From assembly GCA_000196815.1 (NCBI GenBank), contig FP929003.1, positions 2,069,501-2,133,500 of the forward strand: a DNA stretch of 64,000 nt. Direction: 5' to 3'. The first letter of the stretch is position 1; the number at the start of each line of letters is the position of its first letter. Origin of the DNA: Nitrospira defluvii (lineage in GTDB: Bacteria > Nitrospirota > Nitrospiria > Nitrospirales > Nitrospiraceae). The notes under the pieces were generated by a model. It was given only the letters and a program-made list of their open reading frames with translations, was not told where the DNA came from and ran no database searches. Both the position numbers and the translations under genes were made by a program. This document shows, one piece after another, positions 37,401 through 44,882 of this stretch.

Positions 37401-37573
37401 AATTGGGCGTCCGCGCTGGGATACACGGTCATGACCGAGACGATGGGGAAGGTGGTGTCGGGATATTCGCGGACCGGCAAGCGGGAATAGGAGAGCAGTC
37501 CGAACAGCATGAGCAGGAGCGTCGCGACGGCGGCGAGGACAGGTCGCTCGATGGAGAGGGCGGAGAGTCTCAT
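34457..37573 (-). CDS. RND efflux pump inner-membrane subunit (HAE1/AcrB type)
   Basis: A 1038-residue protein with the AcrB-family layout: N-terminal transmembrane helix (LSALSIERPVLAAVATLLLM), large periplasmic loop, a TM4 region with the proton-relay pair in GLVVDDAIVVVEN, a second periplasmic half, and the late GLVTKNAILIVEFANQ helix. It is drug/proton antiporter-like rather than a metal (CusA) pump. The start at 37573 (MRLSALS) fits the family; longer versions read into the end of the adaptor gene. It lies 22 bp downstream of the adaptor subunit and ends the exbB-to-pump operon. Its position beside the synthetases suggests siderophore or precursor export (inference); no outer-membrane channel gene is in the window. 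Confidence 0.93.
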   Translation of the reverse strand: MRLSALSIERPVLAAVATLLLMLFGLLSYSRLPVREYPDTTFPIVSVMTVYPSADAQLVETDITSVLEDALSGVEGLRTLRSTSREGLSTIGLEFSLTRNLDAAANDVRDRVTRVQHLLPQGIESPLVMKEDSDADGIMWLALISDRHTELEMTDFAERQLKDRLAPLPGVSSVMLDGGRRYAMRIWLDPDRLASRLLTVQDVEDALRTQNVSMPTGRIESTQREFSVRMGGGLEKPPQFNQLILAYRDGYPVRLQDVGAAEIGPEDDRKLVRVNGKPAIGLGIMKQSKANTLEAARGVKRTLPAMEALLPEGMQLVTAFDSSIYIERSLHEVYTSVGLSLILVVLVVFLFLRSARATLIPAVAIPGSILGTFVIMQMTGSSINTITLLGFVLAIGLVVDDAIVVVENVYRRIEQGLSPTQAAVEGSREIGFAVVSTTLTLAAVFFPIIFLPGIVGRLFAELGIAVAGSVLLSGFIALTLTPAMCARLLGKTVGTASPPRGSALDASAWLRWMTHRYRLALEIALKRPSTILSGAALSLIVSAVLMLGLPSELAPLEDTGWFAVHVSAPEGSTLDYTDRYARDTEETTARIPEMDSYYTVVARGWRPTLVNRAVTWVTLKDWSDRNRVQQKIVDDVQPALSAIPGATVFAINPPPFNQEDSKTPVQLVIRGPSYDVLDNIVRQVRHDLTGNQLVVNVESDLDLNKPELRVDINRDKAADLGIPVETIGRTLEVFLGGRKASMFMREGKEYPVIMQTRPHQRGTRSDIEQLQVRGTQGELIPLSNLVTVRETVAPKQLNHYEKLRAVTISAGVGADSTLSRSIESLEQTVRKHLPPGATISYAGESKEFLESSGNLHMTFLLALLVVYLILAAQFESFRHPITVLLSVPPALAGALLALLLFRGTLNIYSEIGLMILIGLVTKNAILIVEFANQLCQGGTPPRAAIVEASVLRLRPIVMTTLSTILAALPLALATGAGAAGRWHIGLVVICGLVLSTLLTLFLVPVVYLLFAGTAPVRQSAAVPEPFPEVLPRHSPSQG

Positions 37574-37595
37574 GGGGACGTCCGATGGGTTGTCG

Positions 37596-38675
37596 TTAGT
37601 GAGGCGATGAGGACAGGGCCAGGATCGGGTCGCCGTTCTGCAGCTTGTGGTGGCCGACCCGGACCACCGTATCCTGTTCCGTGAGTCCGTCCAGCACTTG
37701 CACAAAACCTCTGGTGCGGGTGCCCAGGGTGATCTCTCGCTGTCGGGCGGTTCCGTCCTGCGCGAGGTAGACGTAGGTCTTGTCCTGTTTCGGCATGACG
37801 GCCTCTTCCGGAATGACGAGGGCCCGTTCTTCCTGCCCGAACGTTAGGAGCACTTGCGCGAACATGCCGGGTCGGAGCCGCTGCTGCGGATTCGGAATTC
37901 TCGCCCGCACCTGAACGGACCTGGTGCTCATATCGACTTGGGGATCGATCACATAGACCGTGCCATGGAATGTGTCCCCCGGATAGGCGTCTGTTGTCAG
38001 ATCGATGGACTGACCCGGGGCGAGGTGGCGAAGCAGCGTCTCAGGCACCTTGAAGTCGATCTTCAAGGTGTCCAGATCTTCCAGGTTCACGAGATCCCGG
38101 CCCACCCCGACGAAGTCACCGGGGGAGACACGCCGGATGCCGGTCATGCCGGCGAAGGGGGCTCGAATTTTGGTTTTGGCCGACCGGGTCGCATAGAGGG
38201 CGTGGTTGGCTTGGCTGACTTGGAGTGCGCCGGCCGCTTCATCCAGTTGCTGCTTCGTGACGTATCGTTTTCCATCCAGATCGAGCTGTTTGAGCCGCTC
38301 GTAGGTGAGGCGGCTGACTTTCAGTTGTGCCGCGGCTTGAGTCAGTTCCGCCTGGAGTTCCGAATCGTCCATTTCGACGAGCAGCTGGTCTTTCTCCACC
38401 GCTTGGCCTTCTTGAAACCAGACCTGACGGAGCCGCCCCGCGATCTCCGGCCGGATCATGATGCTCTCATTGGCCCGCAAGGAGCCCACGGCCTTGATCG
38501 TGTGCCGGATCGCCTCGGTGGTGACCTGGGCGAGTACAACGGTCGTCGCCTCCGGCAGGCTTCCGGTCACCTCCGAGGCAGGGACCGGTGTCAGAACGGT
38601 CCATTTCACGGCGAGCATCGCGGAGAGTGCGAGCAGCGTGAAGATGATGAGATAGGTGGTCCGACGGGGCGTCAT
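37596..38675 (-). CDS. RND periplasmic adaptor (membrane fusion protein, HlyD/AcrA family)
   Basis: A 359-residue adaptor. MTPRRTTYLIIFTLLALSAM gives an N-terminal membrane anchor. It is followed by a lipoyl/barrel-sandwich half (MIRPEIAGRLRQVWFQEG), a coiled-coil hairpin (about residues 100-160), the second lipoyl half (KIRAPFAGMTGIRRVSPGDFV), and a beta-barrel and membrane-proximal domain. It links the RND pump to an outer-membrane channel. ATG 38675 is chosen for the clean anchor; a GTG at 38717 would add 14 polar residues. The pump gene follows after 22 bp. Confidence 0.92.
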   Translation of the reverse strand: MTPRRTTYLIIFTLLALSAMLAVKWTVLTPVPASEVTGSLPEATTVVLAQVTTEAIRHTIKAVGSLRANESIMIRPEIAGRLRQVWFQEGQAVEKDQLLVEMDDSELQAELTQAAAQLKVSRLTYERLKQLDLDGKRYVTKQQLDEAAGALQVSQANHALYATRSAKTKIRAPFAGMTGIRRVSPGDFVGVGRDLVNLEDLDTLKIDFKVPETLLRHLAPGQSIDLTTDAYPGDTFHGTVYVIDPQVDMSTRSVQVRARIPNPQQRLRPGMFAQVLLTFGQEERALVIPEEAVMPKQDKTYVYLAQDGTARQREITLGTRTRGFVQVLDGLTEQDTVVRVGHHKLQNGDPILALSSSPH

Positions 38676-38723
38676 GAGCGGTGGTGCTGGTCTCGACTCC
38701 TGTTGGTCCGGCCTCACGCTGTT

Positions 38724-38740
38724 CCCGATCGTCGATCGGG
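38724..38740. other. Perfect inverted repeat between hypothetical gene and adaptor gene
   Basis: CCCGATCG-T-CGATCGGG, an 8-bp perfect palindrome with a one-base centre. It lies in the gap between the 151-residue hypothetical gene and the adaptor gene. It could be an operator or an mRNA processing hairpin; nothing further can be said. Confidence 0.35.
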
Positions 38741-38757
38741 AGGGAGCCAGGGGCTAT

Positions 38758-39213
38758 TTACTTAAACTCGAGCTTCTTGAGGCCGTGGACCGGCAATTCA
38801 ACCTGGCCGAAATCCGAGTCGCCTTTGAAACTGCCGTCGATCGCCAGGGGAAAGTCGCCCGTTTTCCCGTTGGTCAAGGTGATGTGGAGCGTCGGCAGCG
38901 CCTTGTCCGCTCCGGGAGTCACCTCGACTTGTTTGACCCCGTCGAACTTGATGTTGACCGTGGCGGTCCCGCGTTTCACCGGCAGGTGCTTCAGCTCATG
39001 GGGGATGAACGAGGTCTCGCTGACTTTTTCTTCCCAATAGAACAGCACATTCTTTAGGTCGGTTTGCATGTCTTTCGCATCGGTCACGAGGGCGTGAAAC
39101 GGTTTATCGCCGTTCTGCTGCGCGGAGGCCTGGAGTGCAGTCCCGCAGAGCAACGCGGCGAGGGCGGCGACAGCGGCGACGGCGGATCGTAGTGAATGAC
39201 ATCGTTGCAACAT
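38758..39213 (-). CDS. Exported hypothetical protein in the tonB-RND operon
   Basis: A 151-residue protein with a clear signal peptide (hydrophobic AVAAVAALAALLCG, likely cleavage after ALQASA) and a mature part of about 120 residues predicted from its pattern to be mainly beta strand. I do not recognise the family. Repeated strand-like segments such as ATVNIKFDGVKQVEVTP and LHITLTNGKTGDFPLAIDG are visible; there are no cysteines in the mature part. AACGGAGGAACTC directly precedes the ATG, a strong ribosome site. It sits 32 bp after tonB and just before the pump adaptor, so it may be a periplasmic helper of siderophore export or of the pump, but that is inferred from position only. Confidence 0.75.
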   Translation of the reverse strand: MLQRCHSLRSAVAAVAALAALLCGTALQASAQQNGDKPFHALVTDAKDMQTDLKNVLFYWEEKVSETSFIPHELKHLPVKRGTATVNIKFDGVKQVEVTPGADKALPTLHITLTNGKTGDFPLAIDGSFKGDSDFGQVELPVHGLKKLEFK

Positions 39214-39245
39214 GAGTTCCTCCGTTGTTCAGTCGGACGTGATGA

Positions 39246-40277
39246 TTATTCCATGCGATAGGAGAAGGGTAAATCGACCTCTAATTTGGATTGCGCGAGC
39301 TGGTGTTTGACCTGCAAGGGAAAGGCGTTTCGCACCATATCCAATGTGTGTCGATCCAGGACGGTGTGTCCGGAACTTTCTTCCAGGACCAGATTGAGCA
39401 GGTGGACGGCAGCTCCCCGTTGCTCGAGCGTCAATCGCAGGATGACGCGCCCCTCCCAATGGTTCCGCTTCGCCTCCGCCGGGTAGCGCTTGCGTTGATC
39501 TACCGAAGACCAGAGCGCCTGTGACAGCCAGCCGTAATCGGGGCGTTCACCCGGTCGCGATTGCACCGTCCGCTGTTGAACGATCCGGTGCTGCACAGTG
39601 TTTGCCGGCCGCTGAACGATCGCCTGTTCAACCTGTTGTAACGCCTCCACCGGCGCGGGTGCCGCTTCGACCGCCGGCGCGTCGTTCACGACGGCGGCGA
39701 CCTGGGCGACCGGCTCCGCCTGTCTGGTGACCGGTTCGGCTGAAGCGACGGCTTGGGGTGCGGAGTACTGTTGCACGACCGGAGCCGCTTGTTCCACGAC
39801 CGCAGTGTTCTCTATGACCGTCTGCTCCACTTCAGTGGTGGGAGTGACCGTCTCTTGGATCGTCTGGGTAACCGTTTCCACACGTTGGGTGGTGACCTGT
39901 TGAATGGCCTGGGCGTTCTGAACGGGCAGGCTCTCCTGAACCGGCTGGATCTGTTGCACCGGCTGCACTTCGCGGGTCGGTTGGACCGGCCGGACAACGG
40001 GCTGGGGTTTCACCGGTTGCACCTGTTTAGGCGTAGGCGGTTGCGGGGTCGGGGGAGGCTGCGATTCCACGGGAGGTGGAGGCGCCGGTTCGGCGGCAGG
40101 AGGTGGAGACTGCACCACCGCGACATCCCACTTAAAAGTAGGCGGAGGCGGAGGAGGCAACTCCGTGAGCAGGACCATGGCCAGGCCCACGAAGAGACCG
40201 TGCGTCGTCATGGAGAATGCCCAGCACAGCGAGGTACGTTGGCGGGGCGACGAGTCCCATTGAGCTGTCAGGCTCAT
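39246..40277 (-). CDS. tonB: TonB family energy transducer
   Basis: A 343-residue protein with a short cytoplasmic start, one transmembrane segment (HGLFVGLAMVLLTELP), a long Pro/Gln/Val-rich periplasmic spacer (PPPPPPTFKW followed by many P-x-P and QPVQ units), and a C-terminal TonB domain (YGWLSQALWSSVDQRKRYPAEAKRN, then LRLTLEQRGAAVHL). It transmits proton-motive-force energy to TonB-dependent receptors, three of which lie downstream in this window. Its ATG overlaps the exbD stop by 4 bp (ATGA), so the two are translationally coupled. A second TonB-like gene lies at 61705. Confidence 0.93.
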   Translation of the reverse strand: MSLTAQWDSSPRQRTSLCWAFSMTTHGLFVGLAMVLLTELPPPPPPTFKWDVAVVQSPPPAAEPAPPPPVESQPPPTPQPPTPKQVQPVKPQPVVRPVQPTREVQPVQQIQPVQESLPVQNAQAIQQVTTQRVETVTQTIQETVTPTTEVEQTVIENTAVVEQAAPVVQQYSAPQAVASAEPVTRQAEPVAQVAAVVNDAPAVEAAPAPVEALQQVEQAIVQRPANTVQHRIVQQRTVQSRPGERPDYGWLSQALWSSVDQRKRYPAEAKRNHWEGRVILRLTLEQRGAAVHLLNLVLEESSGHTVLDRHTLDMVRNAFPLQVKHQLAQSKLEVDLPFSYRME

Positions 40278-40648
40278 GAACGGACCACCTCCAGGTTGAC
40301 TTGTTGAAATCCCAAGCCTCGAATTTCATCGACCACCGCCACAAATCGATCCAGCACGGTCACCCTGTCGGCACGCACCAGCACGGACGATTCGCGCGGA
40401 TGAGGATTGAGCACGATCCGCAGTCCGTCCGGCGGCACCGGCTGGTCGTTCATAAAGAGCGAGCCCTCCGCGGTCATGGTAATCACCAGCGGGACGTCCT
40501 TGCGCTCTCCGGACTCCTTGGCCTTCGCCAGTTGGACGGGCACCTGGCCGGTGGTAATGAAGGTGGCCGTGGTCAGGACGATGACCAGGAGGACCAACAT
40601 GACGTCTACCAGAGGGATGACATTGATCTGGTCGATGTCACGTCCCAT
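40274..40648 (-). CDS. exbD: ExbD/TolR biopolymer transport protein
   Basis: A 124-residue protein with one N-terminal transmembrane helix (INVIPLVDVMLVLLVIVLTT) carrying the proton-conducting Asp in PLVDVMLVLL, followed by a periplasmic domain of the usual length. It works with ExbB to energise TonB. The start MGRDIDQINVIPL at 40648 matches the family; upstream in-frame sequence belongs to the exbB overlap. It overlaps exbB by 11 bp and tonB by 4 bp. Confidence 0.94.
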   Translation of the reverse strand: MGRDIDQINVIPLVDVMLVLLVIVLTTATFITTGQVPVQLAKAKESGERKDVPLVITMTAEGSLFMNDQPVPPDGLRIVLNPHPRESSVLVRADRVTVLDRFVAVVDEIRGLGFQQVNLEVVRS

Positions 40649-41063
40649 GTTGAACCTTGAACTGGGTGAGGAGCTCCGTGACGCGCCGACGAAGCACGTT
40701 GTTGAGGACGACACAGGGGATGGCCACCAGGAGACCGACGGCCGTGGCCTTAAGTGCCAGGCTGAGGCCGACCATGATCGATTGGACCGCCATCGTGCCC
40801 GAGGTGCCCATGCTATGGAACGTCAGCATGATGCCGAGCACGGTCCCGAGCAGGCCGATATAAGGGGCGTTGGCCGCAACGGTGCCGATCACGACCAGGT
40901 GTTTCGTGAGCGCCACCTCGAATTCCTGCTCGTTCTGAAAGCGTCTGAGATCCACACGTCGAAAGTAAAACCATCGTTCTGTCGCCACGGCGACAGCCCA
41001 GAGACTCAGGGCGATCAGGAGCCCGATGATGCCGTAGTCGATCAGATGCTTCAGTCCCTCCAT
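40638..41063 (-). CDS. exbB: ExbB/TolQ proton channel protein
   Basis: A 141-residue MotA/TolQ/ExbB family protein with a first helix (LIDYGIIGLLIALSLWAVAVATERW), the conserved APYIGLLGTVLGIMLTFHSMG segment and a third helix (AVGLLVAIPCVVLNNVL). It forms the proton channel with ExbD. It is shorter than E. coli ExbB (about 244), as in many compact versions. The ATG at 41063 has AAAGGA just upstream. First gene of the operon exbB-exbD-tonB-hypothetical-MFP-RND. Confidence 0.93.
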   Translation of the reverse strand: MEGLKHLIDYGIIGLLIALSLWAVAVATERWFYFRRVDLRRFQNEQEFEVALTKHLVVIGTVAANAPYIGLLGTVLGIMLTFHSMGTSGTMAVQSIMVGLSLALKATAVGLLVAIPCVVLNNVLRRRVTELLTQFKVQHGT

Positions 41064-41377
41064 TAGAATGGATCCTTTCTGGTTACTCCGATCACGCTCT
41101 GCCGGTGCCCATGCATGTGACAAAGCTCCAGCGCGTAGCACATCGTTACTAAAGACGTATGAGCGGGCCGGTTCAACACCACGCCATGAAAAAAATCTTA
41201 ACCGGTTGAAATGTCGATATATTTTTCATGGAAGAAAGGAGGTCGAATGCAGGCGGGGCCGTGGCCTGTTTTTGCGCTGCAGGATTCGATCGTGAGATTG
41301 ACCGTTTTCCAGTCCCTTCCTACACTGGGCTTTGCTCTCGCACTCAATGCTGTCTTCCCAATTTCAGGAGGCGTGCC
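41064..41377. promoter_or_regulatory. Divergent intergenic region between exbB and S9 peptidase genes
   Basis: About 314 bp holding the promoters of two diverging units. An inverted repeat pairs CCATGAAAAA (41184-41193) with TTTTTCATGG (41222-41231), flanking AT-rich sequence; CCGGTT also occurs on both sides (41169 and 41202). I see no good Fur box here. Confidence 0.4.
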
Positions 41378-43465
41378 ATGCGGGGTTGTTCATATTCCGT
41401 GGCGGTCACCGTTCCGGTTCAGCACCGGCCGTCGAGCCTCGTCAGGTCGATCCGGGCTGCGCAGGTTGCCGCGCTATCGACCATGGTGATGATGACCATC
41501 GCGTTCATTGGCGGGTGCAAGACGGCCGAGCGGCAGAATCCCGGCCCCTTGCCTGTGGAGGTCATTGAGGAGCCGTCCAGTCGGATTCCGCTCAAGGCGT
41601 TTGCCTCGCTCCCTCAGGTCCAGAGCATGGCGTTATCGCCATCCGGAACCTCTCTGGCCCTTCTCCAGAATATCGAGGACCATACCTACTTGGTCACGAC
41701 AACCCATGACGGAAAAGCCCGCCGCAAGCTCTTCGAGAGCGACAATAAGAAATTTTCGATCCGGTGGTTCGATTGGGTGAATGACGAGCGGCTCATCATC
41801 GGGGTTGTGGTGGCGGATGTGACGTATGGTTTGGAAGGGCCGTTCCGATGGACACAAACACGTCTCCTGGCTGTCAATCGCGACGGGTCTGAACTCAAGA
41901 CAGATTTGGTGATACCCTCCGACGACATTCGTGGGTTGAGCCGCGACCATGTCCCGCAGCTCCAGGATAGGATTATCGGAAAAATTCCCGGTGACAACCG
42001 GTCCGTCCTGATCGCACTCGATCTTGCTCATCAGACCTATCCCGATGTCTACAAATTGGATGTGTACACCGGCCGGCGTGAGTTGATCGAGCGAAGCACC
42101 CATGGGATTCGGGATTGGATGGCCGATCGACAGGGGGGCGTGCGATTGGGAACGGCCGTCGAAGGGACCATCGTCCACATCCTGGTCAAACCGGTGGGTC
42201 AGGATCGCTGGCAGACACTGCGGAAGTATGATGCACTACGTGAGCCGGATATGACTCCGCTGGGATTTGACGAGGATCCCAACAGGCTCTTTGTCGCACA
42301 ACCTCTCGATGGAAGAACCGCAGTCTACAGCATCGACATTTCCGAACCGCATGCGCCGCCAATACTCCGTGCATCACATGCCACGTACGACATCGAGGGC
42401 GATCTCATCTATTCGTCCTGGCTCAAACACGTTGTCGGGGTTCGCAGTCGCCTAGACGAATCTGCCAGCATCTACTGGAATCCTATGGCGAAAGAACTGC
42501 AGCGCAGGGTCGATCTGGCCCTTCCTGGACGAATCAATGAAATCCAGGGAAGCAGTCGGAATGGCCGAAGACATATCGTCGTCTCCAGTCATGCTACGCA
42601 ACCTCCTCAATGGTATCTGTACGACGAGGATCTCAACCAGCTCATTTTGATGGTGGACGGGTATCCGAAGCTGATCTCGAATGAACTGGTCAAGCCCATG
42701 CCGGTCACTCTCAAGGCCAGAGACGGCACGGTCTTGCATGGGTACGTGACTCGTCCGGCGCATGCTCAGCAGCCTGGGCCGTTGATTTTGTTGCCTCACG
42801 GTGGACCGGCCAGCAGAGATGTGCTGGATTTCGATTACTGGACTCAGTTTCTCGCCAGTCGCGGCTGGGCTGTGTTGAAAGTGAACTTCAGGGGGTCCAG
42901 CGGCTACGGCGGGGATTTCTTGCAAGCGGGATTCAAGCGGTGGGGACTCGAAATGCAGGACGATCTGACGGACGCCGCGCAATACGCGATCGACCAGGGA
43001 ATTGCCGATCCTGAACGCATCTGTATCGTCGGTGGGAGTTACGGGGGCTATGCGGCGTTGATGGGAGTCGTCAAAACACCGCAGCTCTTTCGTTGCGCGG
43101 TGAGCTTTGCGGGAGTGTCGGACCTCCGTGCGCTGCTGAAAGAAAAACGGCGGTTTTTGGGGTATGAGCTGGGATCGGAGCGGCAGTTAGGCGCCTGGTG
43201 GTCCGATCGCGACCGGCTGAAGGCCACGTCTCCGGTCAATCATGCCGACAAAATACGCACCCCGCTCTTGATCGTTCACGGGGCCGAAGATCGGACTGTT
43301 TCCGTCGAGCAATCCCGCGCCATGGTGGATGCCCTGAAAGATGCTGGTTTTACCCGCATGCAATATGTCGAACTGCCTGATGGCGATCATCACCTGAGCC
43401 GGCAAGACGATCGACTCACGTTTTTTCGTGCAATGGAACGGTTTCTGGCGGCCTATCTCGACTAG
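41378..43465 (+). CDS. Lipoprotein S9-family (prolyl oligopeptidase) peptidase
   Basis: A 695-residue protein with a lipoprotein signal (AFIGGC lipobox near residue 47), an N-terminal beta-propeller-like half (repeats such as MALSPSGTSLALLQN) and a C-terminal alpha/beta hydrolase domain: GGSYGGYA with Ser 554, Asp 638 in GAEDRTV, and His 671 in DGDHHL. It is related to dipeptidyl/acylaminoacyl peptidases. The ATG at 41378 is chosen because AGGAGG lies at 41366-41371; the frame is open to 41228, but that leader has no family match. The odd long leader before the lipobox leaves some doubt about the start. It may trim peptides in the periplasm; a link to siderophore turnover is only contextual. 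Confidence 0.88.
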   Translation: MRGCSYSVAVTVPVQHRPSSLVRSIRAAQVAALSTMVMMTIAFIGGCKTAERQNPGPLPVEVIEEPSSRIPLKAFASLPQVQSMALSPSGTSLALLQNIEDHTYLVTTTHDGKARRKLFESDNKKFSIRWFDWVNDERLIIGVVVADVTYGLEGPFRWTQTRLLAVNRDGSELKTDLVIPSDDIRGLSRDHVPQLQDRIIGKIPGDNRSVLIALDLAHQTYPDVYKLDVYTGRRELIERSTHGIRDWMADRQGGVRLGTAVEGTIVHILVKPVGQDRWQTLRKYDALREPDMTPLGFDEDPNRLFVAQPLDGRTAVYSIDISEPHAPPILRASHATYDIEGDLIYSSWLKHVVGVRSRLDESASIYWNPMAKELQRRVDLALPGRINEIQGSSRNGRRHIVVSSHATQPPQWYLYDEDLNQLILMVDGYPKLISNELVKPMPVTLKARDGTVLHGYVTRPAHAQQPGPLILLPHGGPASRDVLDFDYWTQFLASRGWAVLKVNFRGSSGYGGDFLQAGFKRWGLEMQDDLTDAAQYAIDQGIADPERICIVGGSYGGYAALMGVVKTPQLFRCAVSFAGVSDLRALLKEKRRFLGYELGSERQLGAWWSDRDRLKATSPVNHADKIRTPLLIVHGAEDRTVSVEQSRAMVDALKDAGFTRMQYVELPDGDHHLSRQDDRLTFFRAMERFLAAYLD

Positions 43466-43550
43466 ACGGTAGGGGCCTGAGGAATCTTGGCATCTATTGT
43501 GCCAGGGGACATAAGTTCGACCTAACGGACTGATCTACAGAGCAGGCGTC

Positions 43551-43580
43551 GGGCCATGTCGAGGTGCAGCGACATAGCCC
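43551..43580. terminator. Bidirectional hairpin between convergent genes
   Basis: GGGCCATGTCG (43551-43561) pairs with CGACATAGCCC (43570-43580) with one mismatch and an 8-base loop. It lies between the ends of the S9 peptidase gene and the cupin gene, where a shared terminator is expected. There is no T-tract. Confidence 0.4.
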
Positions 43581-43643
43581 GGGGGTTCAGCCTGGCAGTC
43601 GCGCCTCACAGGCCTGCGGCAATCGTGCAACCGGGAAACGGGA

Positions 43644-44045
43644 CTATTTCAACGAAGTCCGACCGTCGTAATGATGGTCGTGATCCGCGTCGGCTTCCTG
43701 CTTCGTTTTGTGAACGATTCCGTCTTTATGTTCCGGAGGGCTATAGAGGCTGTAGAGTTTGAGCGGTGTCGTTTTCCCGCTATTGACGACATTGTGCCTG
43801 GTGCCGGCCGGGATGACGACCGCAAAGCCGTCGCTCACCGCATGCTTTTCTCCGTCCAGGACCACAGTTCCCTCGCCCTCCTCGAAGCGAATAAACTGAT
43901 CCAGCTCATGGACCTCTTCGCCGATTTCTTCGCCGGGCTTGAGATTCATCAACACCAGTTGAGAATGTTGCGCCGTAAAGAGCACTCGGCGGTAGTGCTG
44001 ATTGTCGCGCGTGGCCGCTTCGATCTGAACGATATAACCTTTCAT
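43644..44045 (-). CDS. Cupin-domain protein
   Basis: A 133-residue single-domain cupin. The barrel motifs are visible: LVLMNLKPGEEIGEEVHELDQFIRFEEGEG (motif 1, His and Glu ligands) and AVVIPAGTRHNVVNSG (motif 2, His). It resembles the mannose-6-phosphate isomerase-like cupins often annotated without a proven reaction. The C-terminal tail is His/Asp rich (DADHDHHYDGR) and may bind metal. AAGGGAG precedes the ATG at 44045. It shows no operon link with its neighbours except the short lipoprotein gene upstream. Confidence 0.85.
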   Translation of the reverse strand: MKGYIVQIEAATRDNQHYRRVLFTAQHSQLVLMNLKPGEEIGEEVHELDQFIRFEEGEGTVVLDGEKHAVSDGFAVVIPAGTRHNVVNSGKTTPLKLYSLYSPPEHKDGIVHKTKQEADADHDHHYDGRTSLK

Positions 44046-44111
44046 GACAATACTCCCTTCGATGATGAATCCTTCTAACAAGGGCCAGAACGATCCCCCG
44101 ATCGGCACCCG

Positions 44112-44423
44112 TCATCTTCCCTGCACGCCGCTCACGTTACGTAACGCATCGCCGACAGTCAGCGCTTTTTGATCCTCGATGACCGGCCGCGTGATGACCT
44201 GCGCGGAGTAGGGAATGTCTCGAATCGGAGTATCCGATTCACGAGACATGGTCGAGACGCAGGCGGCGACGTAGCTGCGGTCGCGAGCCGGTTGATCGCA
44301 GACCCTCGGTGCCGATGGTTCGGATGCGGAGATTTCCCGGTCAGCCTGGATTGAGGCACAGCTCGTGAGGCCGGCAGCCAGCAGGATCGTCAACGACAAA
44401 GGCCTTGTGGTTGGGGTAGCCAT
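44112..44423 (-). CDS. Small lipoprotein with orphan TonB-receptor plug segment
   Basis: A 103-residue protein. It starts with a lipoprotein signal (LTILLAAGLTSC) and a Cys-containing spacer, then has about 40 residues matching the start of a TonB-receptor plug: DTPIRDIPYSAQVITRPVI and DALRNVSGVQ. The same stretch in the receptor at 44883 reads DTPIRDVPQSIQVITRKVI and NTLENISGIN. The stop falls just after SGVQGR, so the rest of the plug and the barrel are absent. It could be a remnant of a receptor gene that gained a signal peptide, or a real small outer-membrane protein. Coding status is uncertain. Confidence 0.55.
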   Translation of the reverse strand: MATPTTRPLSLTILLAAGLTSCASIQADREISASEPSAPRVCDQPARDRSYVAACVSTMSRESDTPIRDIPYSAQVITRPVIEDQKALTVGDALRNVSGVQGR

Positions 44424-44517
44424 GGTGTCACCAGGTGTGGAGGGTGCTCTGCATCTTACACTGTCAGCCTCTCGACCGTGGAGTCAAGGACCAGATTGAG
44501 CCGTCGGAGTAGTTTCC

Positions 44518-44775
44518 CTAGCGGGGTGAAGGAGTACCCGAACCGGCGGCTTGCGGCACGTGATCATCAACGTAGCGGTACCCTTTTTCATGCATGCAGC
44601 CGCTCAGGTTGATACCGCCTGCCAGGGTTTCCTTGTTATGTTCCTGCCCCGAGAGCACCTCCGCCTTGCAGAGTTCCCAGTCCTGCGCGGTTTGCTCTGC
44701 GGTATTCTCCGGATGAATCCAGCGGCCTTCGGCACAGCCGGACAGGAGGAGAAGAATAACCACGAGGTAGTGCAT
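44518..44775 (-). CDS. Small lipoprotein, hypothetical
   Basis: An 85-residue protein beginning MHYLVVILLLLSGC, a clear lipoprotein signal with lipobox LSGC. The mature part has two further Cys (WELCKAEV, NLSGCMHEKGYRYV), and the C-M-x-x-K-G-Y-R-Y ending is seen in other small envelope lipoproteins. No function is assigned. The start at 44775 has AAGGA upstream; longer forms lack the signal at their N terminus. Confidence 0.75.
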   Translation of the reverse strand: MHYLVVILLLLSGCAEGRWIHPENTAEQTAQDWELCKAEVLSGQEHNKETLAGGINLSGCMHEKGYRYVDDHVPQAAGSGTPSPR

Positions 44776-44825
44776 GGGAGTCCTTTTCAAAGAATCGTCC
44801 ATTGTTTCCCCGACGGTGGCAGATC

Positions 44826-44859
44826 AGGCGGACCACGGGATAGCACCGGTGGCCCGCCT
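44826..44859 (-). terminator. Hairpin downstream of receptor 1
   Basis: AGGCGG-A-CCAC (from 44826) pairs with GTGG-C-CCGCCT (ending 44859) with one mismatch. It lies between the receptor-1 stop and the next gene. No T-tract. Confidence 0.35.
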
Positions 44860-44882
44860 CCTGTCCTCCGTACCGGGACGGG

